Origin: JAFLCL01 sp964502175
GTDB lineage: Bacteria; Myxococcota_A; Polyangia; Polyangiales; Sandaracinaceae
NCBI GenBank assembly: GCA_964502175.1
Contig: CAZCVE010000045.1
Span: 8,720-72,719 of the forward strand
Length of the DNA stretch: 64,000 nt
Direction of reading: 5' to 3'
Translations under genes and position numbers: made by a program
Notes under the pieces: generated by a model
Databases searched by the model: none
What the model saw: only the letters and a program-made list of their open reading frames with translations
What the model was told of the DNA's origin: nothing
In this document: positions 44,016-53,912 of the stretch, piece after piece
How positions within the stretch are numbered: position 1 is the first letter of the stretch
Layout: each line of letters begins with the position of its first letter

Positions 44016-45088
44016 ATGAGGTCGCTCCTCGCCGTCGGCGTCCTCGTCGGTGCAGTGAGCGTCGCGCCGAGTACGGCGCACGCGTACCGCACCCTCGCCA
44101 CGGACGCCGAGCTCAGCGTTCCCATCCAGCGGCCATCGACGCGCGTGCAGCTCACGATCGAGCGCCCCGCGGACGACTCGACGTCGCCGACCGTCCGAGA
44201 GATCGAAGCGGCGGTCGTCTCCGCCGCGGACGCTTGGGATCTGCCCTGCGCGGAGTTCGAGACGATCCTCCTCGGCGCTTCCGATCATCGCGCCAGCTCG
44301 GGCGATGGCGTGACGACGATCGCCGTCGTGCGCAGCGGCTGGACGGAGCGTGGCTACGCGCGCGATCAAGCTGCCAATACGGAGATCACGTACGACGAAC
44401 GGGCGGACGCGATCGTCGTTCTCGACGCGGACGTCTTCCTCAACGCCGACACGGTGGACTGGGCCGGTGGCGAGCTCGATCTGCGCGCGATCCTGCTTCA
44501 CGAGCTCGGCCATGCGCTGTTCGGCCTGACGCACTCGGCAGACGACCCTTCGGTGTCCGTGATGCACCCCCTCTACCAGTCTGGCGCGTGGGAGCCTCGC
44601 GCCGACGATGTCGCGGGGGCGTGCGCGCTCACGTTCGAGCGGCCCTGCGAAGGCCTCGTCTGCGCCGCGGACGAGTACTGTGATGGCCGGGCCTGCGTAT
44701 CCGCTCCTTCCTGCGTCGACGGCGAGCGCTGCGAAGGCATCTGTGCGATCGCGGGCGTCACAGAGGGCATGTGTGTCGATGGCGGCGCGCTCGGATCGCC
44801 TTGCTCGCGAGGCAACGACTGCGCGGGTCTCTTGTGCCTCACCGCTCAGGCCCGCTCGTACTGCACCCGCGCTTGCACGGCTCCGGACGAGTGCGCGACC
44901 GACGAGGTGTGCCGCGCAGTCGAAGGCGTCTTGGTCTGCGCGCCCCCGTTCCCACGTGCTCGGTCGCGCCGGGTTCTTCACATGACGGGTCTCTTCCGTC
45001 TCGGACCTGGCCGCTCTTCGCGGCGGCGCTCGCCCTCCGCGTGTCCCTCCGAAGAAACGCTCTCCGAAGAAAAGGACGAATCCGATGA
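44016..45088 (+). CDS. matrixin-like metalloprotease with MYXO-CTERM tail (frameshift in the assembly)
   Basis: About 357 residues after one-base correction, from the ATG at 44016. A signal peptide (MRSLLAVGVLVGAVSVAPST) precedes a metzincin-type domain with the zinc motif HELGHALFGLTHS (162-174) and the Met-turn SVMHPLY. A Cys-rich region with EGF-like spacing follows (CEGLVCAADEYCDGRACV). In the raw reading the protein then runs into a nonsensical basic tail. One extra C in the five-C run at 44943-44947 changes the frame to VPTCSVAPGSS, a hydrophobic segment (WPLFAAALALRVSL) and RRNALRRK, a MYXO-CTERM sorting tail, with a stop that overlaps the next start (ATGA). I therefore annotate to 45088. 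Likely a surface-sorted endopeptidase that may process proteins of this operon. Confidence 0.75.
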
Positions 45089-45717
45089 TCGCTCCGAGCT
45101 CGCGCTGGCTGTCTTCCTCTCTCCTCTCGGTCTTCGCGCTCGTCGCCGCGGGATGCGGCCAACCGGTGGTGATGGACGACGCCTTCGTTCCCGCGGAGGA
45201 CGCGTATGTCCCCGGCCCCGACGCTCCGTCCGACGTGGACGGTGACGGAGTGCTGTCGTCGATCGACTGCAACGACGGTGACGCGGCCGTCGGCACGTCC
45301 GGGACGCGGGCCTGCACGTCGCGCTGCGGGATTGGCAACGAGACGTGCTCGAACGGCGCGTGGAGCGCGTGCTCGGCGCCGACCGACTGCGACTGCACGA
45401 TGCCCGGCGCCACGCGCCTCGCGCCGTGCGGCAACTGCGGCATGCAAAATCAGACGTGTACCTCCGGCACGTGGACGGCGGGCAGCGCGTGCCTGAACGA
45501 AGGCGACTGCGCGGTGGGCGCCGTGGAGACGATGGCGACGCTGAGCTGCGGTGAACAACAGCGCTTGTGCGGCGCGACCTGCGCGTGGGGCGAGTGGCAA
45601 CAAACGGTCCCCAACGGCGAGTGCCGCCCGGGCTTCACCATGACCTGCGATCGGCCCGAGGGAACCAACCGACGATGCAACGACGACTGTACGTGGTCGG
45701 AGTGCATGTTCTTGTAG
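45085..45717 (+). CDS. Cys-rich lipoprotein
   Basis: 210 residues from an ATG that overlaps the frame-corrected stop of the metalloprotease gene. The leader ends near VAAGC, a probable lipobox. An acidic spacer (DDAFVPAEDAYVPGPDAP) leads to one calcium-loop-like segment (DVDGDGVLSSIDCNDGD) and then to four Cys-rich units of the type CGNCGMQNQTC and CGEQQRLCGATCAWGEWQQT, which look like the myxobacterial repeats with spaced Cys and Trp. No enzymatic motif is visible. It lies 12 bases before the giant coiled-coil gene. Surface exposure is likely; role unknown. Confidence 0.72.
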   Translation: MIAPSSRWLSSSLLSVFALVAAGCGQPVVMDDAFVPAEDAYVPGPDAPSDVDGDGVLSSIDCNDGDAAVGTSGTRACTSRCGIGNETCSNGAWSACSAPTDCDCTMPGATRLAPCGNCGMQNQTCTSGTWTAGSACLNEGDCAVGAVETMATLSCGEQQRLCGATCAWGEWQQTVPNGECRPGFTMTCDRPEGTNRRCNDDCTWSECMFL

Positions 45718-45729
45718 GAGGGGATGGCG

Positions 45730-48700
45730 ATGAGAACTCTACTGAAGTGTATCGGCCTGTTCTGTCTGCTCGCGTCGGCCTCCTGTCTTGCCGGCGATGA
45801 CTCGGCGCTGGACATCGGGTCAGTGAACCATCCTCGGTACGACGAGCTGCGCGCGAGACTCTCGATCACTCTCCAAGCCCCGCCGAACGGCGGACTGAGC
45901 CCCGCGTGTTCCGCGGATATCGACCTCGACGGCGCGTGTTGCAGTGAGTCGTTCTGCTCGGCTCGCGGACTCGCCAGCTTCCTGGAGTTCGGTTGTCAAG
46001 CCGCAGCAGTGCCGGTCGTGCGCTCGTCGTCCGGCGACTGCGCAGCCAGTATTCGCCTGATCGAACGCGAGGTCTGCGTTGCGCAGCGACTTCTCGAGAT
46101 TGTCGAGAGCCCGGGCAACGATCCGATAGCGGCGCAGCCATCGCTCGACCTTCCGCAATTCACGGAGCTGGTCGTCGGGCCTCAGGACGCCGAGTCCAAT
46201 TCCGAGCTGTCGCTCGAAGCGCTTCGCAGGCTGAGCATTGCCCAGGGCACTGCGGGAAATGCGCTCGCGTGGACCACGAGCACCTCTCCGCCTCCTGTCT
46301 GTTCGCAGGCGGACCTCAATGCGCTCGCGTTCACTGGCCCCTACGCGACCGGCGCATTTTCCACGGTCACGCAGGTCGAGGAGCTCGCGCGGTTCTATCG
46401 GGAGATCGTGATCCTCACCGAGGATGCCACCGAGCACGTCATCGCCTCGGGTGCGACCGTCTCCGACTCGCACTTCTCGACGCAGGCGGATCGTGCGGAG
46501 GTCGCCGCGCTGCGCAACGCGCCGTTCGCGAGCCGTGTCGCGTCGGCGCACGCGTTGGTCGGCGGCGACCACGAGCTTCCCGCGCTCGGAGCCACCGCCG
46601 ACAGCGGCGGTCTCTTCTCTCGGCCACCTCTCAGCCGCAACGGACAGCAGGCGCTCGACATGGTGCGCGCGGCCGCGATGCACCCGGCGTTCATCGACCC
46701 CACCACGTCCATCGACGCGTTCCTCATCGGCGGTGGCTTCCTGATGGCTCCGGACGACAGCAGCTGTCTCGGCTACCGCCTCGGCCGCATCTACGACAAC
46801 CCCGCCTTGATCGAGGCTGCGGCCGACGATGATGGCGACGAGCTGCTGCGCGTGCTCGGTCTCGACCGCGCAGCCGTCGCCGAGGCGCGCGCGTGGGTCG
46901 ATGAAGAGATCCGCGCGTTCGATCGCCCGAGGGGCAGTCTGATCATGTCGCCGGGAGGCTGGAATCGCCCCGCACGCACGCTGCCTCCCGAGGCGCTACG
47001 CGATGGAACCACGTCCGACTTCCCGCTCTATTCCGCGGTTCGTCTGCCCCCGCAGCCGCGACTGCCCGCCTACTGGTCGTCAGTCGTCCGATACGACACC
47101 ACGCTCGCGCCGAGCGGGACCACCAGTCTCGCGCCCACGTGGTTGAGCGCCACGCCGACCTCGGGTGGACTGCCGCAAGGAGCCACGTGGGGAGTGACGG
47201 ACGCTGGAACTGTGGGTCGAGTCGTGTTGACTCGAAACTCCGGACGAACTGTCGCGTCGCTCCGCGAAGATGCCGTCTTGCGAGCGCGGTCGCTCATCCG
47301 GAACGTCACGAACGCAGGCTCGAGCTTGGCGCTTCGCAACGCGCGCGACGTGCTCGCGCAGATCGTGCCCGAGGGCCTCGGCGGCGATGGAACCGGGGCG
47401 ACCGACGGCTCTGGAGACTCGGACGGATCGCTGCTCGGTCGTGCACGTCTGTGTACGCGCGCGGCCCAGTACCGAATCGAGATCGACCTCGCAGCTTCTG
47501 GGATCACGTCGGCCGATGGGATCGAGGTCGTGCTCGGCTCGGAAGGCCTTGATTGTTCAGTGCTCGGCACGATCGACGGCGTCGAGTGCAGCGCCACCGA
47601 CCTGTCGACGCTGATGCCCACGCAGACGACGCCGTTCTCACCCTCGGGAGGCGTTCCGTTCCCCTCGCGGTTCGGCGTGACGCTCCCCATGCCGCTCGCG
47701 CAGAACGGTCCCATCGCGGGCACCTACCTCGCGTACGTCGTCCGCCGTGCTCCGCTTTTGGATGCGGATCGCGCGCCAGGACAATACGAGCCGCTGATCG
47801 GATTCACGTTCCAGTCCGTGCCCACCGGCAACTCACGCTGCATGGGAGCGCCCATCAGCCCCGACCTCGAGGCCCGCGTGGCCGAGTTGGTCGGAGCGAC
47901 CCCCAGCGACCCGGCGCGCTCGGAGATCAACTGCACGGGTCTGCCGGAGGACCTCCAGCTTCCGCTCGAGAACGAGCTGCTTGGTGACTCGTTCCCCGAG
48001 GAGAGCAGCTGGCGCACGTTCCTGGCCACGGCCGAGAGCTCCGCGGCCGAGGCGGATGCCCTCGGCGAGGAGGTCATCCGCGTCGGTCTCGAGATGGATC
48101 TCCGCGCCGAGCGCGAAGCCGACGAGCTCGAACGGTTGTGTGGCGTGCGCCTCAACCTGAGCAGCCTGTTCGACTCCTTCCCTGCCGCGACCGTCAATGC
48201 CACCGGCGGCACGTGCAGCCAGCCCTACTACACGTACATCCCCGAGGGAAACCTGTGTGCGCTCGACCCGATCCGATTCGTCGAGGTCCGTGAACTGGCA
48301 AGTGCCGAGGATCTCGCGCGCCTGCGTGAGTGCATCGGCAGTCAGGCCACGGTCCCGTATGCGGCGCTGGGCGATCAGCCCGTGTGTCTCTGGCAGTACG
48401 GCGACGACCCGAGCACGGTCTGTCGCGACGCGACGTCGGAGCTGCCTTGTCCGACCATTCGTCGCGGCGCGGTCTCCGCCAGCGAGTGCGACGTGCCGGC
48501 CGGCGCCACGGCCCGCCTCGTCACGGACAGCGAACTGCTCCGACTCTTCGTGCAGCCGTATCCGGGAGATCAGGGCGGCGGCTCCGACACGGAGTCGTTC
48601 CCTTGCGAGACCCTCGCGGCGATCCGCGCCCATCTCTACCAAAGCCTCTCTGAGGCCGAACGAGAAGCCGCGATCGAGGAAGTCGCCACGTCTGGCTTGT

Positions 48701-51700
48701 TCGACGCAACCACGTTCCGGCCGCTGGCGCAGCGCCTCGGATGGGTGCCGATGGCGGGCAACTACAGCCGGGTCACGTTCTCTCGTTCCACGATCGCATC
48801 GACGGGCTGGCCGGGCGCAACTTCGCCCGAGCTGTGGCCGAGCACGCAAGTCTTGAGCAGTGTGGGCATCGCCTCTCTTTGCCCGGCGGACTTGGAGGGT
48901 GGGCTGGGCACGCCTGGTGGCGACCCCCTCGGGGAGTCCCGGGGCCTGTTCTGCACGGCGAACGTGCCAGTGACGGGCTCCACGCTGCCGCGTGCCCGCG
49001 CGAACGACATGCTGGCGAGGGCGGTCATTGCCGCACGGGTGATGGCAGGTGTGACGCTGGCGGACGAGATCTCGATGCCCTACTTCCCGCGAGGTGGAAC
49101 GGCGCGGGTCCGCGTCACCTCGGGCACCGCAGTCAATCCGGTCTACCTGCGCGCCAACGAGGCGGAGTTGTTCCTCGACCAGTCCGACGACGAGCCGAGC
49201 GGTTCGTGGACGGACACTGCGAGCTTCGGCGGCTCGGCCGAGTGGACGCTCTTCGGAAGCACCGATGTTCTCTGGACGAACGCCCCCTACGACCAGTCGA
49301 CGTTCGTCGACACGATCGTGCGGGGCGAGGGCAATGCCGGTCTCATCGTTCGTCGGATCGGATCGGAGGTAGACGTCGGGACCGAGGCGCTGAGCAACTC
49401 TTCGATCTTCTTCAGCTCGTTCGGCCTGCGCAACGGCTACATCGAACAAGCGCTGCGCCGCGACATCGTGGCCCAGACCGAGGCGGCGCCTCACGCGACA
49501 TTCTCGCGCTACGGCTCGTCCGTGTCGATCGGGGACCTGACCGACTACTTCGTCTCGGGCGTTCGGGTGGGCTACGACCCGGGGCACGGTTGTTTCGGAG
49601 GATGCACCTGCCAAGAGCGACCCGTGGCCTGCATCGGCGCGAACCCCACTCTCGACGTGCGATCGAGCGTGAGCGGGAACCTCGCCTTCGTCGGTGCCCT
49701 CGGAGGGCTGACAGACGACGACATCCTCAACGGGCTCGAGCTCGTGTGCGCTGCCGGCCGCATCGATGCGCCAGACCCCGACTTGGGGTGCGACGAGCCG
49801 CCCGAGGACGTTCGGTCCGTCAGGCAGATGCTGCAGGCGGAGGCGTTCCTCAGGTGCAAGGCGAGCCGGGTGGAGGAAGCAGCCGCGGCCTCGGTCGTCC
49901 GCGACCTGCCGGCGGAGGCGGTGGAGGCCTTGCGACGAACGGGCCCGAGCGCGATCGGCGGGGACAGCGGCGATATTGCCAGCGCGACCAGCGACCTCGG
50001 CACGGCGCTGATTGCTCTCTCGAACGCTCGATACGAGATGGCGTCGTCGATCAACGCAGTCGCCGACCAAGTTGATCAGGTCCGCAGCCTGATCGCTACC
50101 TCGGCGATCGCCGCGGAGATCGAGGACTTGCAGCTCGTCTCCAGCGTTCTCAACCAAGTCTCGCAGTGCGCGTCGGCACTTGGTGGAACGAACATAGCGA
50201 CCCCACAATCCTTCGCCGGGGCCGCCGTGGTGTGCGCAAACAGCGCCGCTCAGGTCGGGCTCTCCGTCGCGATCTCGCAGCTGTCCGACACCGCGGAGCG
50301 CATGCGCCTCGAAGGTCAGCTCGCCGGCTTCGATCAGCAGGTCGCTGCGAACATGGATCGCATGCGAGAGGCCGCGACCAGCGTCCGTACGCAGCTCGGG
50401 GCGATCGATGGGGCCCTGGCTCGGCTTCGGACCGCGCGATCGAGCGCGAGGCGTGCGCTGGCTCGCGCGCTGTTCCTCGAGTCCGACGGGACCGACACGC
50501 ACTTCGCTGCCAGCTCCGTCTACCGTGCCCGCTACAACACCGCGCTCGCTCGATACACCGACGCGCGGCAGCGCGCGCTCCGGTCGGCGTTCATCGCGCG
50601 CCGGGCGGTGGAGCAGCGGCTCGCCATGCAGCTCGAGACCATCACGGACGATCTGCCCACCGTGGAGGCGCCGTACCGCTGGGCAGACGAGCTGTGCGCC
50701 ATCCCTGCGATCGACTACCGCGTCGTCCGTAGCCCCGGAGACGCCAGCTCGATGCTCACGGGACCGGAAGGCTACGCGTCGGCCTACATCGGCGACTACG
50801 TCTCGCGGCTGCGCCGGACGGTCGAGTCCTACAACTTCGCGTTCCCGTTCCGAGATGGGACCGACACCGTCGTGATCTCGCTGCGTGACGATGTGTTCGG
50901 TTCACGTGCCGAGTGCGAGGTGGATGCGCCGAACCTCGTGCCTCAGTCCGACTTCCTCGATGCGCTTCCGAGCGATGACGCGCCGGGCTGGGAGCCGCGC
51001 GGCTGCCAACCCGTGCTCTCGGAGCCGGGCACCGACGTGGATGCGCACTGCGCCTCGGCACGGCCGCTCACCGAGACCGAGAACCCGCCTGGCGCAGAGC
51101 CGAGGGGCGGGGGAAGCGACTACGGTCGGCCGGCCGGGTACGAGTTGGTGTTCGGCGGCTCACCCGCCGCGACACCGGCCAGCCGACTCGGACAATCTCT
51201 CGCGCTGGACGAGGGTGTGTACCGGGTGAGCTGGTACGGGCGAGATCCCGAGAGCACCATGGAGGTGACCTACGGAGAGGCGAAGGGCGCAGTGGCGATC
51301 TTCGACGAAACAGGGGCGCCACTCCTCGACGAGGATGTTCGCGTCGCGGTGCTCGTGAGCGAAGAGGCGCCGGACGGTTGGACCCGGTATCACAACTTCT
51401 TCCGCGTCTCCGGAGACCAAGTCATCGAGGTCGCGCTCATCGCCGGTACGAGCAGCCTGCCGGAGGACGGCATCCGCCTCCAGGTTGCCGGCGTGATGAT
51501 CGAGAACGTCACGGGAACGGTGAGCGGGGACTTGGACCGCCTCGTTCCCAATCCGTTCGGGTCTGGCACGATCGCGTTCAACGTGCTCCGGGCGCCCGGT
51601 CCGTACTTCGGTACGGGTCGCACTGCGACACGCGTGATGGCGGCGTGTCCGGACAGTGATGGAACGGTGTTCCGATCGCAGTCGTGGTCTCAGGGTTGTA

Positions 51701-52248
51701 CCCGGGTGTGCCCCGACGGGTACGACGGCGAGTGCGACGACTCCATCGCGACCGCCCGCTGCTACCACCAGGTCTCGATCCCGTTCGACGCGGATGTGAT
51801 TGAAGGTCTTCTGACGGGAACCCCCACCGGCTTCGCAGCTGGCAACTACAACTACCGTGTCGAACAGCTTGCAGTGAATGTGGTTGGAACGGGGGTGCGT
51901 GAGTGCGACGGCGGCGCCACGTGCTTCGGATCAGGCAACCTCTCCTACTCGTTGCTCCACACGGGCGAGTTCCCTGTGCGCAACGCGCGCGGCGAGACCT
52001 ACTACGCGCCGCTCTTCCCAGGGCGGATCGAGAGCGCACGAGCGCTCATGGCCGAGCGGTACCTGACCAACCCGCTCTCGAGCGCCGACACGTCGCTCAT
52101 CGCGTCGTACCGCCGACCGGACTTCTCGGGACGCCCCATCGCAGGCGGCCTGACGCTCCGCATCTGGGACGAGCCGGGCTTGAGGTTCGACGCCATCGAG
52201 GATGTCCAGATCGTCCTCGACTACCGCTACTGGACGCACCAGCGCTGA
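45730..52248 (+). CDS. 2172-residue exported coiled-coil protein, possibly distant TcA-like
   Basis: Start taken at the ATG at 45730, because GGAGGGG lies 6 bases upstream; the ATG at 45724 is too close. The leader MRTLLKCIGLFCLLASASC can be cut after ASA or used as a weak lipobox. The first 1350 residues are not recognised and contain scattered Cys. Residues about 1370-1655 are a long helical coiled coil broken by a hydrophobic stretch (FAGAAVVCANSAAQVGLSVA). A jelly-roll-like segment lies at about 1815-1935 (GVYRVSWYGRDPESTMEVTY). The end is IEDVQIVLDYRYWTH. The order (helical shaft, sandwich domain, final strand) recalls TcA subunits of Tc toxins, and the next large gene is TcB/RHS-like. 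This is an architectural analogy, not proof. Confidence 0.6.
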   Translation: MRTLLKCIGLFCLLASASCLAGDDSALDIGSVNHPRYDELRARLSITLQAPPNGGLSPACSADIDLDGACCSESFCSARGLASFLEFGCQAAAVPVVRSSSGDCAASIRLIEREVCVAQRLLEIVESPGNDPIAAQPSLDLPQFTELVVGPQDAESNSELSLEALRRLSIAQGTAGNALAWTTSTSPPPVCSQADLNALAFTGPYATGAFSTVTQVEELARFYREIVILTEDATEHVIASGATVSDSHFSTQADRAEVAALRNAPFASRVASAHALVGGDHELPALGATADSGGLFSRPPLSRNGQQALDMVRAAAMHPAFIDPTTSIDAFLIGGGFLMAPDDSSCLGYRLGRIYDNPALIEAAADDDGDELLRVLGLDRAAVAEARAWVDEEIRAFDRPRGSLIMSPGGWNRPARTLPPEALRDGTTSDFPLYSAVRLPPQPRLPAYWSSVVRYDTTLAPSGTTSLAPTWLSATPTSGGLPQGATWGVTDAGTVGRVVLTRNSGRTVASLREDAVLRARSLIRNVTNAGSSLALRNARDVLAQIVPEGLGGDGTGATDGSGDSDGSLLGRARLCTRAAQYRIEIDLAASGITSADGIEVVLGSEGLDCSVLGTIDGVECSATDLSTLMPTQTTPFSPSGGVPFPSRFGVTLPMPLAQNGPIAGTYLAYVVRRAPLLDADRAPGQYEPLIGFTFQSVPTGNSRCMGAPISPDLEARVAELVGATPSDPARSEINCTGLPEDLQLPLENELLGDSFPEESSWRTFLATAESSAAEADALGEEVIRVGLEMDLRAEREADELERLCGVRLNLSSLFDSFPAATVNATGGTCSQPYYTYIPEGNLCALDPIRFVEVRELASAEDLARLRECIGSQATVPYAALGDQPVCLWQYGDDPSTVCRDATSELPCPTIRRGAVSASECDVPAGATARLVTDSELLRLFVQPYPGDQGGGSDTESFPCETLAAIRAHLYQSLSEAEREAAIEEVATSGLFDATTFRPLAQRLGWVPMAGNYSRVTFSRSTIASTGWPGATSPELWPSTQVLSSVGIASLCPADLEGGLGTPGGDPLGESRGLFCTANVPVTGSTLPRARANDMLARAVIAARVMAGVTLADEISMPYFPRGGTARVRVTSGTAVNPVYLRANEAELFLDQSDDEPSGSWTDTASFGGSAEWTLFGSTDVLWTNAPYDQSTFVDTIVRGEGNAGLIVRRIGSEVDVGTEALSNSSIFFSSFGLRNGYIEQALRRDIVAQTEAAPHATFSRYGSSVSIGDLTDYFVSGVRVGYDPGHGCFGGCTCQERPVACIGANPTLDVRSSVSGNLAFVGALGGLTDDDILNGLELVCAAGRIDAPDPDLGCDEPPEDVRSVRQMLQAEAFLRCKASRVEEAAAASVVRDLPAEAVEALRRTGPSAIGGDSGDIASATSDLGTALIALSNARYEMASSINAVADQVDQVRSLIATSAIAAEIEDLQLVSSVLNQVSQCASALGGTNIATPQSFAGAAVVCANSAAQVGLSVAISQLSDTAERMRLEGQLAGFDQQVAANMDRMREAATSVRTQLGAIDGALARLRTARSSARRALARALFLESDGTDTHFAASSVYRARYNTALARYTDARQRALRSAFIARRAVEQRLAMQLETITDDLPTVEAPYRWADELCAIPAIDYRVVRSPGDASSMLTGPEGYASAYIGDYVSRLRRTVESYNFAFPFRDGTDTVVISLRDDVFGSRAECEVDAPNLVPQSDFLDALPSDDAPGWEPRGCQPVLSEPGTDVDAHCASARPLTETENPPGAEPRGGGSDYGRPAGYELVFGGSPAATPASRLGQSLALDEGVYRVSWYGRDPESTMEVTYGEAKGAVAIFDETGAPLLDEDVRVAVLVSEEAPDGWTRYHNFFRVSGDQVIEVALIAGTSSLPEDGIRLQVAGVMIENVTGTVSGDLDRLVPNPFGSGTIAFNVLRAPGPYFGTGRTATRVMAACPDSDGTVFRSQSWSQGCTRVCPDGYDGECDDSIATARCYHQVSIPFDADVIEGLLTGTPTGFAAGNYNYRVEQLAVNVVGTGVRECDGGATCFGSGNLSYSLLHTGEFPVRNARGETYYAPLFPGRIESARALMAERYLTNPLSSADTSLIASYRRPDFSGRPIAGGLTLRIWDEPGLRFDAIEDVQIVLDYRYWTHQR

Positions 52249-52261
52249 GCGAGGGCCGTCC

Positions 52262-53905
52262 ATGAACTCCCGAGGACCGATCGTGTCAATCCGGCCCTGG
52301 GCTCGTGCCGCGAAGTTCGCGGCGTGGGCTCACGTGATCGGTTGGACCGCGTGCGTACCCGGCGACCCGGGCGTCGATGCAGGCGACGTCGGCACCGCGA
52401 CCGCGGTCGACGCGAGCCTCGACACGCCGCCGATGGCGCCGCCCGACTCGCCGATCAACGACAATCCGCCGGACGCATTCGCCGAGGACGCAAGCGAGTC
52501 GACGGACGCGGGGGCAATGTGTGAGAGCTGCAGTCCGCCCGGACTCTGCCAGTTGCTCACGTGCGATGGAGAGTGCGTGTATACGCCTGTCGCCGATGGC
52601 GCGGACTGCATGGGCGACGTGTGCGTCGAGGGTTCCTGCGTGCCGCGTACGTGTGGCGACGGGTGGCGCGAAGACTCGACCTTCTCCCTTGTGCGCGAGG
52701 CGTGCGACGACGGCAACGTCGAGGACGGGGATGCCTGTTCGCCGAGCTGCGTTCCGACCGTATTCGTGGTCGAGGAGACCGAGGACGGCATCGACTTCCC
52801 TCCGGGCCCACGCGCGGCCGCTGCGATCGACGCGAGTGGCGCGCCGCTCTACGTGTGGACCGCGGCCATCACCACCGATTCCGGCGCCGCAGTTCGAGCC
52901 CGTCGATTCGAAGCGCGCGGAGGTCGCGCCGATGTCGAGGCGTCACTCGCGATCGCCGAGGGCTTGGGCGTCGGCGTCGACCCGCACCCCGTCGTGACCG
53001 GCCTGCTCGCGGGTGGATGGGTCGTGGCCTGGGAAGACCGAAACATCGATGGCTCGGACTTGGGCATTGCTTACCGTTTCGTGTCTTCAGCTGGGATCGC
53101 TGGTCCCGCGCAACGCGCGAACCTGACGACGCGCCTTCGCCAACACCAACCCTCCATCACGCCAACGCTCACCGGCTTCGCGATCGCATGGAGCGACGAG
53201 AGTGGCCTCGGCCGAGGTGATGGCAGCCGCGTGGTCATGCGGACCTTCACCACCTCGGGCCCGACGTCGGACGAGATCGTGGTGTCCGCTCCGATGGCTG
53301 GCGACTCCGCCAGCGAACCGATGCTCGGTGTCAACGCAGTCGGGCGTGCATTGGTGGTGTGGACACTGGCCACCTCGTCTGGCCGCGAGGTTCGAGCCGA
53401 AGCGTTCGATGGCGTCGTGCCCGTCGGCTCGAGCACTGCGGTCGACGACCCATCCTCAGAGGCCCATTCCCCGAACGTCATCGCGCTCTCGACGGGCGAC
53501 TTCGCCGTCGCGTGGGCGCGGCGTGCGCGCGATGGGGGTGGCGACATTCGCGCTCGAGTGTTCGCTGCGGCGACAGGCACGCTGGGTCCCATCGACATCG
53601 ACACGGGCGCAGACATGGCACCCCTCCTCGCCGAGACCGAGCCATCGCTCGCCGCGCTGCCACTCGGGGGCTACCTCGTCTCGTACACGACCGGGCGCGA
53701 AGACACAGGGGCCGCACTCGCCGTGGTCGGTGACGACCCGCCCGAACTCGCGCTCCTTCTGACTGCGCTCGAGGAAGGTTCGGTGGGCGACGTCTCGCTC
53801 GCTCCTGGCGCGAGCGGCATCTGGGTCAGCTTCGGCCGGCGCGGCGGGTCGCCCGTGATGGGCCCGCTCCGAGGCGTCTATGGCTTCTACCTTCCACGCG
53901 ATTGA
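52262..53905 (+). CDS. probable lipoprotein with Cys-rich repeat and propeller
   Basis: 547 residues from the ATG at 52262, 13 bases after the preceding stop. The leader (RAAKFAAWAHVIGWTAC) could be a lipoprotein signal, although the residue at -3 is Trp. An Asp/Ala/Pro linker follows (DPGVDAGDVGTATAVDAS), then a Cys-rich section with EACDDGNVEDGDACSPSCV, the DUF4215 signature. The remaining 350 residues show repeated strands such as GWVVAWEDRNIDGSDLGI, FAIAWSDESGLGRGDGS and FAVAWARRARDGGGDIRAR, consistent with a beta-propeller. No catalytic residue is evident. Being inside the operon, it may hold or present the large proteins at the surface. Confidence 0.68.
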   Translation: MNSRGPIVSIRPWARAAKFAAWAHVIGWTACVPGDPGVDAGDVGTATAVDASLDTPPMAPPDSPINDNPPDAFAEDASESTDAGAMCESCSPPGLCQLLTCDGECVYTPVADGADCMGDVCVEGSCVPRTCGDGWREDSTFSLVREACDDGNVEDGDACSPSCVPTVFVVEETEDGIDFPPGPRAAAAIDASGAPLYVWTAAITTDSGAAVRARRFEARGGRADVEASLAIAEGLGVGVDPHPVVTGLLAGGWVVAWEDRNIDGSDLGIAYRFVSSAGIAGPAQRANLTTRLRQHQPSITPTLTGFAIAWSDESGLGRGDGSRVVMRTFTTSGPTSDEIVVSAPMAGDSASEPMLGVNAVGRALVVWTLATSSGREVRAEAFDGVVPVGSSTAVDDPSSEAHSPNVIALSTGDFAVAWARRARDGGGDIRARVFAAATGTLGPIDIDTGADMAPLLAETEPSLAALPLGGYLVSYTTGREDTGAALAVVGDDPPELALLLTALEEGSVGDVSLAPGASGIWVSFGRRGGSPVMGPLRGVYGFYLPRD

Positions 53906-53912
53906 GGCACAC

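Noticed and set aside
47833..50502. 889-codon minus-strand frame inside the giant coiled-coil gene
   Set aside because: Antisense of a G+C-rich gene with no protein features; the plus strand has a leader, ribosome site and operon context.
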